Source: Alphaproteobacteria bacterium
GTDB taxonomy: Bacteria > Pseudomonadota > Alphaproteobacteria > SMXS01
Reading direction: 5' to 3'
Assembly (NCBI GenBank): GCA_016124315.1
Contig: WGNW01000058.1
Location: 1 to 40,971, forward strand
DNA length: 40,971 nucleotides
In this document: positions 8,700-17,371 of the stretch, one piece after another
How positions within the stretch are numbered: position 1 is the first letter of the stretch
Layout: each line of letters opens with the position of its first letter
Notes under the pieces: generated by a model
Seen by the model: the letters and a program-made list of their open reading frames with translations, nothing else
What the model was told of the DNA's origin: nothing
Database searches by the model: none
Position numbers and translations under genes: made by a program

Positions 8700-10265
8700 A
8701 TGCGCCGATTTTCCGTTGTCTTCCTGCTGGCGTTCTGTGTCTTCGGCGGACGCCCGGCCCGAGCCGACCTCGACGATCATGTGTGGCAGGAAATCCGGTC
8801 GGAGCACTTCCGGATATTCACCAACGGCGACGTGGACGTGGTCCGCGATCTGGCGGGAGATCTCGAGAACTTCCGCCGCATCTTCATGCTGATGACCGGC
8901 AAGACCAACGTCGACAGCCCGGTGCCGTTCACCATCATCGCCGTGGTCAACCGCAACGAGTTCGACGAGTTCTTCGCGCAGCCATTCGTCGCGGGCGTGT
9001 TCGGCGGCAACCTGCTTGGCAGCCATGCCGTGATCGATCTCAGCACAAGGCGCCCCGACAGGAACGGCAAACCGGTCCTTGCCGCCGATCTCATCATCAA
9101 GCACGAGTACGTCCACTTCCTGCTGCGGACAACGTCGCGCATCCGCTATCCGCTCTGGTACGAGGAGGGCTTCGCCGAGTTCCTGTCGACGGCCGAGTAC
9201 GACCATGGAGACGTCATGGTCGGCATGCCGGTGGTGGACAGGCACATCAGCCTGTCGAGCGATTTCGGCCTGTCGAGCATGGATCACCTGCTTGCGAGCA
9301 CCCATGCCGACCGGCAGGTACGCACCGACATCCTCTATGCCCAGGGCTGGCTGCTGGTGCATCATCTGATGACGACGCCCGATCTGCTTGCCAAGTTCGT
9401 GGACTACCTGAAGCGGTTCGATGAGACCGGCGATTCTGTGGCGTCGTTCCGCGCCGTCTACGGCGACAAGACCGACGAGATCCAGCACGATCTGGTGCGG
9501 GAGGCGCGCCGCGGCCGCTACCATTACATCACCCTGACGCCGAAGACCCCGTTTCCGGAGCCGAAGGTCTCCGTCCATCCGGTTTCGCAGACCGAAATCC
9601 GGCTGCAGATCGCCGAGGCCTTGCCCGTGTTCGGGCGCGACGACGAGCGGCTGCAGAAGGTTCGGGAACTTTATGAGCGGGTGCTCGCCGGGGAACCAGA
9701 CAACGCGCGGGCGATCGCCGGCCTTGCCCATCTGCTGCTGCGGAAGGGAGACCTGGACGCCGCGGCGGCCATGCTGGCGCGGCTGCCGGAGCAAACGGAG
9801 GACGAATCGGCGCTGACCGCCCGCGGCGACCTCGCCCTGGCCCAGGCCGTTTGGCGGGCGCTAGACCCGTCGCTGCTGCAGCGGGCGCGCGAGTGCTACA
9901 TGGCCGTTCTCAGGCGGAACAACCAGTCGGCCGAGGCCTTCTTCAGCTACGGCCTGACCTACCTGGGAAGCGACGAGAACCCGAAGGAGGGCCTGCTTGC
10001 CTTCGACCAGGCGACCTATCTGGTGCCGGGCGACCTGGATGCGGCGATGTTCTACGGTCTGCTGCAGCTCCAGGCCGGCCACTTCGCGGAGGCGACGAAA
10101 CTGGAACGCCACGTGGTGGTTGCCGGCACTCCCAGCTCCGTGGCGATCGCCCGACAGGTGCTGGCTCTGGCCGGACAGCGGGATGCCGCCGGCGGCCGGG
10201 AGCTGGCCGGCTCGGTCCTGGCGCTGCAGGTCGCCGGCCGGTTCGAAGGCCCCGAGGGCGACTAG
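8700..10265 (+). CDS. secreted HEXXH peptidase-like protein with TPR repeats
   Basis: This 521-residue protein starts with a Sec signal peptide (about residues 1-22, ending PARA). The middle domain has the zinc motif HEYVH (135-139) and, 16-21 residues on, YEEGFAEF (E155/E156), the glutamate pattern of gluzincins. This matches the peptidase-MA-like (DUF1570-type) group. The C-terminal half (about 300-505) is alpha-helical with tetratricopeptide-like units (AEAFFSYGLTYLGSDENPKEG and similar). It would act in the periplasm or outside the cell. The ATG has GAGGA about 10 bases upstream. It stands alone between the SDR pair and the JmjC fusion. Whether it cleaves peptides is unproven, but the metal ligands are intact. 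Confidence 0.8.
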   Translation: MRRFSVVFLLAFCVFGGRPARADLDDHVWQEIRSEHFRIFTNGDVDVVRDLAGDLENFRRIFMLMTGKTNVDSPVPFTIIAVVNRNEFDEFFAQPFVAGVFGGNLLGSHAVIDLSTRRPDRNGKPVLAADLIIKHEYVHFLLRTTSRIRYPLWYEEGFAEFLSTAEYDHGDVMVGMPVVDRHISLSSDFGLSSMDHLLASTHADRQVRTDILYAQGWLLVHHLMTTPDLLAKFVDYLKRFDETGDSVASFRAVYGDKTDEIQHDLVREARRGRYHYITLTPKTPFPEPKVSVHPVSQTEIRLQIAEALPVFGRDDERLQKVRELYERVLAGEPDNARAIAGLAHLLLRKGDLDAAAAMLARLPEQTEDESALTARGDLALAQAVWRALDPSLLQRARECYMAVLRRNNQSAEAFFSYGLTYLGSDENPKEGLLAFDQATYLVPGDLDAAMFYGLLQLQAGHFAEATKLERHVVVAGTPSSVAIARQVLALAGQRDAAGGRELAGSVLALQVAGRFEGPEGD

Positions 10266-10300
10266 ATCGGCGGCGCGTCCGCCGCTAGCATCGCCCGGAG

Positions 10301-10320
10301 GCCCGGCAGGAAGGCCGGGC
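10301..10320. terminator. GC-rich hairpin after peptidase-like gene
   Basis: GCCCGGC and GCCGGGC (7 bp) pair around a 6-base loop. A weaker CGGCGG/CCGCCG hairpin lies just before it. No T-run follows, so it is at best a weak or Rho-assisted terminator. It lies immediately before the ribosome site of the next gene. Confidence 0.35.
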
Positions 10321-10345
10321 TCCCACTCTCGACAGGAGCCTTTGC

Positions 10346-12007
10346 GTGGACCTGACCGCCTATCTCCATCCCGGCTGGGCGCCGCTGATCCGGCCGGCGC
10401 CCGCGACCCGGCCGTGGATGGACGCCACGCCCGAGTCCTTCGCCTATCGCTGCCTGCCGCTCAACATCGCCAACGCCCATGGCTGGGAAGTGCTGACGCC
10501 GGTCGGCTTCGATGCGGTGTGGGACGGCGGCGCGGGCACGGAGGCGGTGTCCATCAGCCTGGAGCCGGGCGCGGCGCCGGAGCGCGGGCCGGTGTCGCTG
10601 TTCGGCCAGGGCGTGCTCACCTTCCACGTCGAGGCGATCTTCCGCACGCCGCCGGGCTGGGATATGTGGGTGGGCGGCTCGCCCAACCGCCAGAAGGACG
10701 GCATCGCGCCGCTCAGCGGCATCGTCGAGACCGACTGGTCGCCCTTTACCTTCACCATGAACTGGCGCTTCACCCGGCCCGGCCACGCCGTGCGGTTCGA
10801 GGCGCTGGAGCCGTTCTGCTTCCTGTTCCCGGTGCAGCGGGGCGCGGTGGAGGCGTTCCGGCCGGCCTTCGCGCCCCTCGACGACGACCCGGCGACCGCC
10901 GAACGGTTCCGCACCTGGAGCCGGGCGCGCAACGAGTTCCATGCCCGCATCCAGCGGGAGCCGCCCAGGGCGCCGGCGGACCGCTGGCAGAAGCACTACT
11001 ACCGCGGCGTCGACGTGAGCGGCGAGACGCTCGCCCCCGATCACCGTTCCAAGCTGCGGGTGAAGCCCTTCGATCGCGCCGCGACGCCGGGCGTGCCGGC
11101 GCCGCCCGCCGAGGATGTTCCGGGTACGCCGGCCGCTCCGATCCGGCCGGGCCAGGCGGAAGAGGTGGCCGCGCTCAGGCTGGCGCTCGCCAAGCGGGAA
11201 TGGCTGCTGGAGACCATGGAGCGCCAGCGCGCCCTGGTGCCGGCGCTCACCGGCATCGAGCGCCGCACCGGGGTCGGCTCGGAGGAGTTCCTCGAGCGCT
11301 ACTACGCGCCGGGGAGGCCGGTGATCCTGACGGGCGAAGCGGCGGACTGGCCGGCGCTGTCGCGCTGGACGCCGGACTACCTGAAGGCGAAGGTCGGAGC
11401 CGCGACCGTCGAGTACCAGGGCGACCGCGCCGCCAACCGCCTGTTCGAGATGGAGAAGGACCGCCACCGCCGGCAGGGGCCGTTCGATGCCTTCATCGAC
11501 GCCATCGTCCGGTCGGACGGCAACGACGCCTACATCACCGCCTACAATTCGGAGCGCAACAGCGAGGCGCTGGCGCCGCTGCGCGACGACATGGGCTTCC
11601 TCGACCGCTTCCTGACCCGCGACGAGCCGGATGCCGCCGGCATGATGTGGATCGGGCCGGCGGGGACGAAGACCTCGCTGCACCACGACCTCACCAATAA
11701 CCTCATCCTGCAGCTGGCGGGCCGCAAGCGGCTGCTGGTGCTGCCGGCCTCGGAGGTCGGCAAGGTCTACAACCACCGCCACGTGTTCAGCGAGGTGTCC
11801 GACCTGGAGGATCCTGCGCTGGATGCGGCACGGTTTGCCCGGCTCAACGGCGCCCGCGTCTACGAGGTGGTGCTGGAGCCGGGCGACGCCCTGTTCATGC
11901 CCGTCGCCTGGTGGCACCAGGTGACGGCGCTCGATTTCAGCGTCACCGTGACCTACACCAACTTCCGCTGGCCCAACGACGCCTACGCCACCTATCCGGC
12001 GGGATAG
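10346..12007 (+). CDS. DUF6065-like domain fused to JmjC/cupin_8 Fe(II)-2-oxoglutarate oxygenase
   Basis: This 553-residue, two-domain protein has an N-terminal third (about 1-235) that resembles DUF6065: aromatic-rich beta strands, ...GWEVLTPVGFDAVWDGG..., and NWRFTRPGHAVRFEALEPFCF. After a Pro/Ala-rich linker (about 255-290) comes a cupin_8/JmjC domain with the iron ligands H446 and D448 (LHHDLTNN) and distal H524 (WWHQVT). JmjC-type cupins hydroxylate proteins, peptides or small molecules. The fused DUF6065 may be the substrate module. The start is GTG 10346, with AGGAG upstream. It is flanked by the peptidase-like gene and the Slam locus with no clear operon tie. The target is unknown. 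Confidence 0.82.
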   Translation: MDLTAYLHPGWAPLIRPAPATRPWMDATPESFAYRCLPLNIANAHGWEVLTPVGFDAVWDGGAGTEAVSISLEPGAAPERGPVSLFGQGVLTFHVEAIFRTPPGWDMWVGGSPNRQKDGIAPLSGIVETDWSPFTFTMNWRFTRPGHAVRFEALEPFCFLFPVQRGAVEAFRPAFAPLDDDPATAERFRTWSRARNEFHARIQREPPRAPADRWQKHYYRGVDVSGETLAPDHRSKLRVKPFDRAATPGVPAPPAEDVPGTPAAPIRPGQAEEVAALRLALAKREWLLETMERQRALVPALTGIERRTGVGSEEFLERYYAPGRPVILTGEAADWPALSRWTPDYLKAKVGAATVEYQGDRAANRLFEMEKDRHRRQGPFDAFIDAIVRSDGNDAYITAYNSERNSEALAPLRDDMGFLDRFLTRDEPDAAGMMWIGPAGTKTSLHHDLTNNLILQLAGRKRLLVLPASEVGKVYNHRHVFSEVSDLEDPALDAARFARLNGARVYEVVLEPGDALFMPVAWWHQVTALDFSVTVTYTNFRWPNDAYATYPAG

Positions 12008-12200
12008 GCGGCCGCATCCGGCTTCGGCGTCGTCGATTCGCAATGAGGCTTCGCCGGCACCGGAAGCTGTGGAATTTTTTGACCCTGGCCTCTTGAAACG
12101 CTGTTTGGACCGCATCCGCAACAAGGCGAGGTTTTCGGAACCGTTCAAAGCAGGTCGTTAAGGCGGCGGCTGCAAATCGCCTCGGTGCGGGAAATGCCGA

Positions 12201-12240
12201 TTGACGGTGTTGCGCAGCGCCGCTCACTATCACGTGAGCG
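12201..12240 (+). promoter_or_regulatory. promoter candidate with dyad upstream of Slam locus
   Basis: TTGACG (12201-12206) and CACTAT (12225-12230) are 18 bases apart. CACTAT lies inside a perfect inverted repeat, CGCTCAC (12221-12227) and GTGAGCG (12234-12240). A repressor on this dyad would mask the -10 box. It is about 55 bases upstream of the first lipoprotein ATG. The rest of the 12008-12285 gap has no gene I can support. Confidence 0.5.
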
Positions 12241-12285
12241 CAGCGACTTTTGTCAGACAAAATAGAATTAGGACTTGGGGGAAGG

Positions 12286-13296
12286 ATGTTCAGACCTGTT
12301 TTGAACGGTGTCATTTTCGCATCGCTGCTGGCGCTGCCGGGCTGCGGAGGCGGTGCAGGCCTCTCGCCCACCCCAACCCCGACGCCCACCCCAACGCCGA
12401 CGCCCACCCCAACGCCCACTCCAACGCCTACTCCAACACCTACTCCGACTCCGACGCCGACACCCACTCCGACTCCGACGCCGACACCCACTCCGACCAA
12501 TCAGAGTCTGTCGAATCTGGTGGCCAGCCAGCAGTTCGCCGCCCTGTCGGTGGAAATGAACTTCGGGGTGACCAACAAGGGCAAGGCGAGCTCGCCGTCG
12601 TCGTCCATCGAGGATTTCGGCGGCGGCAATTCGGTGACCTACGACGTGGGATCGGACAGCTTCCGGCTGCAGGTGGCGCATCCTTCGGTCGCCCTGGACG
12701 AGACCTTCGGGCCCGGCGACGTGGACAGCCAGCAGAGCGACGCCAGCCTCACGGTCTACCAGCGGCAGAACGGCGACCGCCTCTACGTCATGCTCAAGCC
12801 GGAAGAGGCGATCCTGAATCTCAGCTACACCACCTTCGGCACGTGGATCGACCTGACGGGCGACAACAACGATTTCGCCACCGGCTACGTGGTCTTCGGC
12901 ATCCGCACCCCGGCGGGAGACGTGCCCGGTTCGGGCACCGCCAGCTACGACGGCCAGACGGCCGGCACCATGGTGGACGCCGCCGGCACCGTCTACACCG
13001 TGAGCGGTTTCGGCACCCTCACGGCCAACTTCGCCGCCGGCACGGTGAACGGCGACTTCACCCGGATGGGCGCCCTCGACGTACTCACCTCCACCGTCGT
13101 GCCGTGGCGCGACTTCACCACCACCGGCACGATCAGCGGCAACACCTTCAGCGGCCCGGCCGCCACCAAGGACGGCGCCTTGAGCGGCACCCACCAGGGC
13201 GGCTTCTTCGGCCCCGCCGCCGACGAGGTGGGCGGCGTCTGGCGGATGGAAGGCGGCGGCGAGAAAGCCGTCGGCGCCTTCGTCGGCAAGAAGTAG
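12286..13296 (+). CDS. TbpB-like surface lipoprotein with Pro-Thr repeat stalk (Slam cargo candidate)
   Basis: This 336-residue lipoprotein has a signal peptide ending in the lipobox L-P-G-C, so C20 is the acylated N-terminus. Gly follows, which favours outer-membrane sorting. Residues 28-71 are 22 uninterrupted Pro-Thr dipeptides, a likely extended stalk. The remaining 265 residues are beta-rich. The end (GTASYDGQTAGTMV, LTANFAAGTVNGDF, GGFFGPAADEVGGVW, AVGAFVGKK) matches the C-terminal barrel of transferrin-binding-protein-B-like proteins. These barrels are the recognition part of cargo for Slam translocons, and a Slam gene lies four genes on. The start is ATG 12286 with GGGGGAAGG upstream. 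A TTG at 12250 would only add a polar tail before the signal peptide. The ligand is unknown. Confidence 0.85.
   Translation: MFRPVLNGVIFASLLALPGCGGGAGLSPTPTPTPTPTPTPTPTPTPTPTPTPTPTPTPTPTPTPTPTPTPTNQSLSNLVASQQFAALSVEMNFGVTNKGKASSPSSSIEDFGGGNSVTYDVGSDSFRLQVAHPSVALDETFGPGDVDSQQSDASLTVYQRQNGDRLYVMLKPEEAILNLSYTTFGTWIDLTGDNNDFATGYVVFGIRTPAGDVPGSGTASYDGQTAGTMVDAAGTVYTVSGFGTLTANFAAGTVNGDFTRMGALDVLTSTVVPWRDFTTTGTISGNTFSGPAATKDGALSGTHQGGFFGPAADEVGGVWRMEGGGEKAVGAFVGKK
12367..12498 (+). repeat. hexanucleotide tandem repeat encoding (Pro-Thr)22
   Basis: These are 132 bases of CCN-ACN units with mixed third positions, organised as nested 12- and 18-base units such as ACTCCGACGCCGACACCC. Copy-number change would lengthen or shorten the stalk without shifting the frame. 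The antisense strand reads as Val-Gly repeats and is not a gene. Confidence 0.9.
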
Positions 13297-13307
13297 GGGG
13301 CGGCGAT

Positions 13308-16300
13308 ATGATTGGGTGCAATCGATGCATCTTCTTATACGGAGTGAAAGCGGTTGGCTTTCTCCTTCTAGTGTGCGCGACCGCGATGGGCAGTGCATTT
13401 GGCGCATGTGCACCCGATCCTGTTCAGTCAGGTGACACCGTCACTTGCTCGGGTCCGGATGCGGAGACGGATGGTGTTGGCAATAATTCGCAAAGCAATG
13501 TAACTGTCATCATCAACTCCGATGCCGTTGTCAGAGATGACAACCCTTCGCCGGCTTTGGATTATGCAATAGCGCTTGTGTCGAACAACTATGTGGAAAA
13601 TAACGGAAGAATCGAAGGGCGCGGTGGCATATTCGTTGGTGGGCATGATAATACTTTAGAAAACGGTAAAAGCGGTGTTATTGACGTTACGCGGACCGGT
13701 ATAACGTCATCAAATAACTCCGTAGTTATAAATATGGGGGAAGTCGATTCTGAATTTATAGGTGTGGAGTTGGGGCTTGGAGGCGGTGGTATTATTAATA
13801 ATTATGGAAAAATATTTGTGGCAGGATCGATCGTCCAGGGAGTGGTGCAAAATGGGTCAACTACCGTAAATAACTATCAGGACATAATTGTAGAGGCGGG
13901 GTCCTATGGAGACGCAACCGCAGTACATATGAATTTTCATGATGAGCTAAATAACTTGGGAAACATTACTTCTTCAGCGAGTGACTACCAAGGATCCGCA
14001 ACAGGAATATTTGACCAAGGAGGAGGTGTTTCAGTTAATAATGCCCAGAAAATAGACGTTCAAGCGTGGAGTCGGGCTGTCTCTCTTGATTTATTATCGG
14101 GGAAAGTAGTTAACACTGGTAGCATTATATCGGAGGCGACAGGGGGCGCTTGGGGCATCCGAACGACGTATGGTTTGGACCTCTCTAACGACGGCATCAT
14201 TCAAGTGACAGCGGGCGATCAAGCCATAGCAGTCGTCGCTGGGACAGGCTCAACAATAAGGAACAACGGAACAATAATAGCTCAATCCACGAACGAATCA
14301 ATTGGCATACAGATCGCAGCTTCTCCATCTCAAACGATTCCAATAGTGAATAATGGAAGTATTTTGGCCGACATAGCGATATTTTCATCACAAAATAATT
14401 CACCCAACGCTCCTCCGGCAATTTATTTAACTAATTCTGGAAACATCAATGGCGACATTGTTCTTCATGATCAAGGGGATATCGTTCGCAATCTTATGGG
14501 TGGGGAGGTCGTAGGGAGAATTGACCTGGGAGATGGATCCGATCGTGTCATCAATCTTGGAACGGTCATTGGGGCAGTTGATCTTGGGGCAGGCGACGAC
14601 TTCTATCTGGTGGGTGCCGGCACGGGAAGCCAGTCGGGAGGTGCGGTTACTGGCGGATCAGGCTTCGATAGCGCCGGTTTTTATTCCAACACGACCGAGA
14701 CGCAGACGTTGACGCTGGTAGACGGCTTCGAGGGCACCGCGGTATACGCCGACGAGAATTCGGTGTTCACCATCGGTGCGGATTCCGGAGGCCAAGCGGA
14801 CCTCAATGTGTCGCTCCTGGGGTCTGGAATCGTCATCAACGAGGCCCATCTCGTTGCCACCGGGGGCATACCGGCCATCAAGATCGTCGACGCAGGGCTC
14901 GAGTTCCGCAACGAGAACCTGATCGAGGCCGGCGCCAATGGGGTCGTCGCCGGGGACGGCGACATCATCGTCAACGGAACGAGCGGCGGGGCGGGTGGAA
15001 CCATCAGTTCCACGAACTTCGCCATCGTGGCCGGTAATGGCAACGATATCGTGAATTTCGGTGCTCTAAGCTCCGATACTGGCGGCATCCTCGTTGCAGA
15101 AGACAACAAGGACGACCTGAATGGCGACGGGTTTGCAGGCGTCACCAACGCGGGGATCATCTACGCGACGACGGGGGTCGACATCAGGGGCAGCAGCATT
15201 GGTGGAGTCGGCAACAACCAGGTTGCCAACCAGGGAACCATTGACGCGCAGGTCGGAATACTTGCCACCTCATCCGGCAACCGGATCGAGAATTCGGGAA
15301 CGATCGTAAGCGACTACTATGGTGTGCGTGTCGCCGGCGCATCGGATAACGCCATCACGAACACGGCTACCGGCACGATCTCGTCATGGAACGATGCGAT
15401 CAACGTTTACGGTGACCACAGTTCCATCGTCAATTCCGGTTTGGTGGTTGCCGGCGACCAGGGACTGGACGAGGGCGGCCAGCCGGACCCGACTGGAGCT
15501 CATGGAATCGAGCTGCAAGGGAGCGACAGTTCCATCACCAATCAACTGGGCACGATCCGCTCCGGTACGGGCCATGCAGTCCTTGTGCAGGGCGACGCCA
15601 ACGTTATCACCGACAACGGAACTCCGGGTGTCGGAGACGGGATCATAGACAGCACAGGCGGACAGACCGGGATCGTGGGTCTCGACGCCATCCACGTTGA
15701 AGGCGCGCAGAACAATGTCATCATCAACGAGGGCGGCCAGGTGCTTGCGCACCGCTACGGCGTCGACCTGAGTGGTACATTCAACAGCCTCGCGAATTCG
15801 GGCCTGATTGACGGTGACACCGGCGTGCATCTTGAAGGCGGCGGCAACAGCTTGGTCAACAACGGTACGATCCAAGGCAAGACTGCCGCGATTGACAATC
15901 TGAGCGGCTCCGCAACCATCGAAAACAGCGGCGTTATCAACGGAGACATTCTGCTTGGGCCATCCGCCGACACTATCGCATTGGCGGCAGGGTCTGTCGT
16001 ATCGGGCACTGTGGCCGGCGGAGGTGGCTTCGACACCATCACGAGCACCGGCGATGGTTCCTTCGAGGGGACCATGTCCGACGTCGAAAAGCTCGACGTG
16101 CAGAGTGGGATGCTGCGGGCGACGTTCACCAGCCCTTCGGCAGTAACGACCACGACCGTGGAGGGAGCGCTCGAGTTGAACGGGACCCTGTCGACAAACG
16201 CATCCATTTCAACGAACGGCGTCTTGTCAGGAACCGGCACCATCGGCGGCAGCCTGCTGAACCAGGGACGGGTTGCCCCCGGCAATTCCATCGGTACGTT

Positions 16301-17258
16301 CGGCATCGATGGCGATTATACGCAGGCCTCGACCGGCCGGCTCTCGGTCGAACTGGGCGAGGGGGCGGGCGACCTGCTGGCGGTCACCGGCACGGCGGCG
16401 CTCGACGGCACGCTGACGACGGCGCTGCAGGCGGACGACCTGTCGTCGCTGGCGGGCAACAGCTACACGGTGCTGACGGCGGGCGGCGGCATCAGTGGGT
16501 CGCTGGCGACGACGGGGTCGGTGCAGCAGGGGTTCTGGACCCTCGACGTCGCGCAGGGGGCGAACGACGTCACGGTGACGGTGACGAGCGTGGACGTGCC
16601 GCTGGGAGCGACGCCGACGGCGCGCTCGGTGCTGGGCGGGGCGCTGACGGCGGCATCGGGCGGTTCGGGCCAGGGCGGCAGCGGCATTGTCGTCACCGGC
16701 GACACTAATACCACGCCGGTGGTCGACCAGTCGTCGGAGTCCCAGATCAGCCAGCAGCTCGCCTCGCTGGACTATGCCAGCATGGGCGGCTGGGAGAGCG
16801 ATGCGGCCGGCTATGTGGGCGGGCTCGACGCGCTGGGGCCGGGCACGCCGGCGACCTCCATGCCGAAGACCGGCACCGCCGAGTTCGCCGGCACCACGCG
16901 CGGCGACCTGACGGAGCAGCACGCGGGCGGACCCGAGGCCTTCGTGGTGGAAGGCAACGTGCTGATGCGGGCCGACTTCGCCCGCGGCCTGGTGAACGCC
17001 GACTTCACCGGCATGGAGAAGATCGACGCCCAGGGCGTGGCCAGCGCCTGGGTGGACTTCCGCGCCCGCATGCGGATCGCCGACGGCAGCAGCCAGTTCG
17101 CCGGCGCGGCGCAGAGCGACGACGGCACCTGGCACGGCGACGCCCAGGGCGGCTTCTTCGGCGACGACAACGGCGTGCCCGGCCACGCCGCCGGCCTGTG
17201 GCACCTGTCCAGCCCGCTCGGCCACGCCCTCGGCGGCTTCACGGCAAAACGGCAGTGA
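13308..17258 (+). CDS. large beta-helix (autotransporter-passenger-like) protein with TbpB-like C-terminal barrel
   Basis: This is a 1316-residue exported protein. A Sec signal peptide (about 1-32, hydrophobic [12 protein letters not shown]) precedes CAPDP...TVTC, the two-cysteine start common in alphaproteobacterial autotransporter passengers. Residues about 35-940 are beta-helix rungs (IVNSG, NNGTI, ENSG patterns). Residues about 945-1095 resemble the passenger-end/autochaperone region ([38 protein letters not shown]). An autotransporter barrel would be expected next. Instead a linker leads to about 130 residues (1185-1316) like the two neighbouring lipoproteins: [50 protein letters not shown] at the signal end is not a good lipobox, so it is probably not lipidated. 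The gap to the upstream gene is 11 bases. The first half is AT-richer than the end. Confidence 0.85.
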   Translation: MIGCNRCIFLYGVKAVGFLLLVCATAMGSAFGACAPDPVQSGDTVTCSGPDAETDGVGNNSQSNVTVIINSDAVVRDDNPSPALDYAIALVSNNYVENNGRIEGRGGIFVGGHDNTLENGKSGVIDVTRTGITSSNNSVVINMGEVDSEFIGVELGLGGGGIINNYGKIFVAGSIVQGVVQNGSTTVNNYQDIIVEAGSYGDATAVHMNFHDELNNLGNITSSASDYQGSATGIFDQGGGVSVNNAQKIDVQAWSRAVSLDLLSGKVVNTGSIISEATGGAWGIRTTYGLDLSNDGIIQVTAGDQAIAVVAGTGSTIRNNGTIIAQSTNESIGIQIAASPSQTIPIVNNGSILADIAIFSSQNNSPNAPPAIYLTNSGNINGDIVLHDQGDIVRNLMGGEVVGRIDLGDGSDRVINLGTVIGAVDLGAGDDFYLVGAGTGSQSGGAVTGGSGFDSAGFYSNTTETQTLTLVDGFEGTAVYADENSVFTIGADSGGQADLNVSLLGSGIVINEAHLVATGGIPAIKIVDAGLEFRNENLIEAGANGVVAGDGDIIVNGTSGGAGGTISSTNFAIVAGNGNDIVNFGALSSDTGGILVAEDNKDDLNGDGFAGVTNAGIIYATTGVDIRGSSIGGVGNNQVANQGTIDAQVGILATSSGNRIENSGTIVSDYYGVRVAGASDNAITNTATGTISSWNDAINVYGDHSSIVNSGLVVAGDQGLDEGGQPDPTGAHGIELQGSDSSITNQLGTIRSGTGHAVLVQGDANVITDNGTPGVGDGIIDSTGGQTGIVGLDAIHVEGAQNNVIINEGGQVLAHRYGVDLSGTFNSLANSGLIDGDTGVHLEGGGNSLVNNGTIQGKTAAIDNLSGSATIENSGVINGDILLGPSADTIALAAGSVVSGTVAGGGGFDTITSTGDGSFEGTMSDVEKLDVQSGMLRATFTSPSAVTTTTVEGALELNGTLSTNASISTNGVLSGTGTIGGSLLNQGRVAPGNSIGTFGIDGDYTQASTGRLSVELGEGAGDLLAVTGTAALDGTLTTALQADDLSSLAGNSYTVLTAGGGISGSLATTGSVQQGFWTLDVAQGANDVTVTVTSVDVPLGATPTARSVLGGALTAASGGSGQGGSGIVVTGDTNTTPVVDQSSESQISQQLASLDYASMGGWESDAAGYVGGLDALGPGTPATSMPKTGTAEFAGTTRGDLTEQHAGGPEAFVVEGNVLMRADFARGLVNADFTGMEKIDAQGVASAWVDFRARMRIADGSSQFAGAAQSDDGTWHGDAQGGFFGDDNGVPGHAAGLWHLSSPLGHALGGFTAKRQ

Positions 17259-17371
17259 GGGAATTGGCACCCTGAAGCCGGACGTGCCGGAATGATCGTT
17301 GACCGCCTGAGAGCGCTTGGCAAAAGAGCCGGCCTAACAGAACAATCACGGAACGCGTTCGGGGGGAAATA

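Noticed and set aside
12367..12498. Phase-variation switch
   Set aside because: The unit is 6 bases, so copy-number change cannot shift the reading frame.
12201..13307. Upstream extension of the beta-helix protein frame through the first lipoprotein
   Set aside because: That part is out of frame with the clearly real lipoprotein, and the beta-helix protein has its own signal peptide and ribosome site at 13308.
13308..13410. Lipobox at FGAC in the beta-helix protein
   Set aside because: Phe at -3 does not fit the lipobox, and the Cys belongs to the CAPDP...TVTC pair seen in autotransporter passengers.
12268..13413. Antisense frame over the first lipoprotein
   Set aside because: Composition shadow only; its Val-Gly repeats and arginine-rich runs are the complement of the Pro-Thr stalk.
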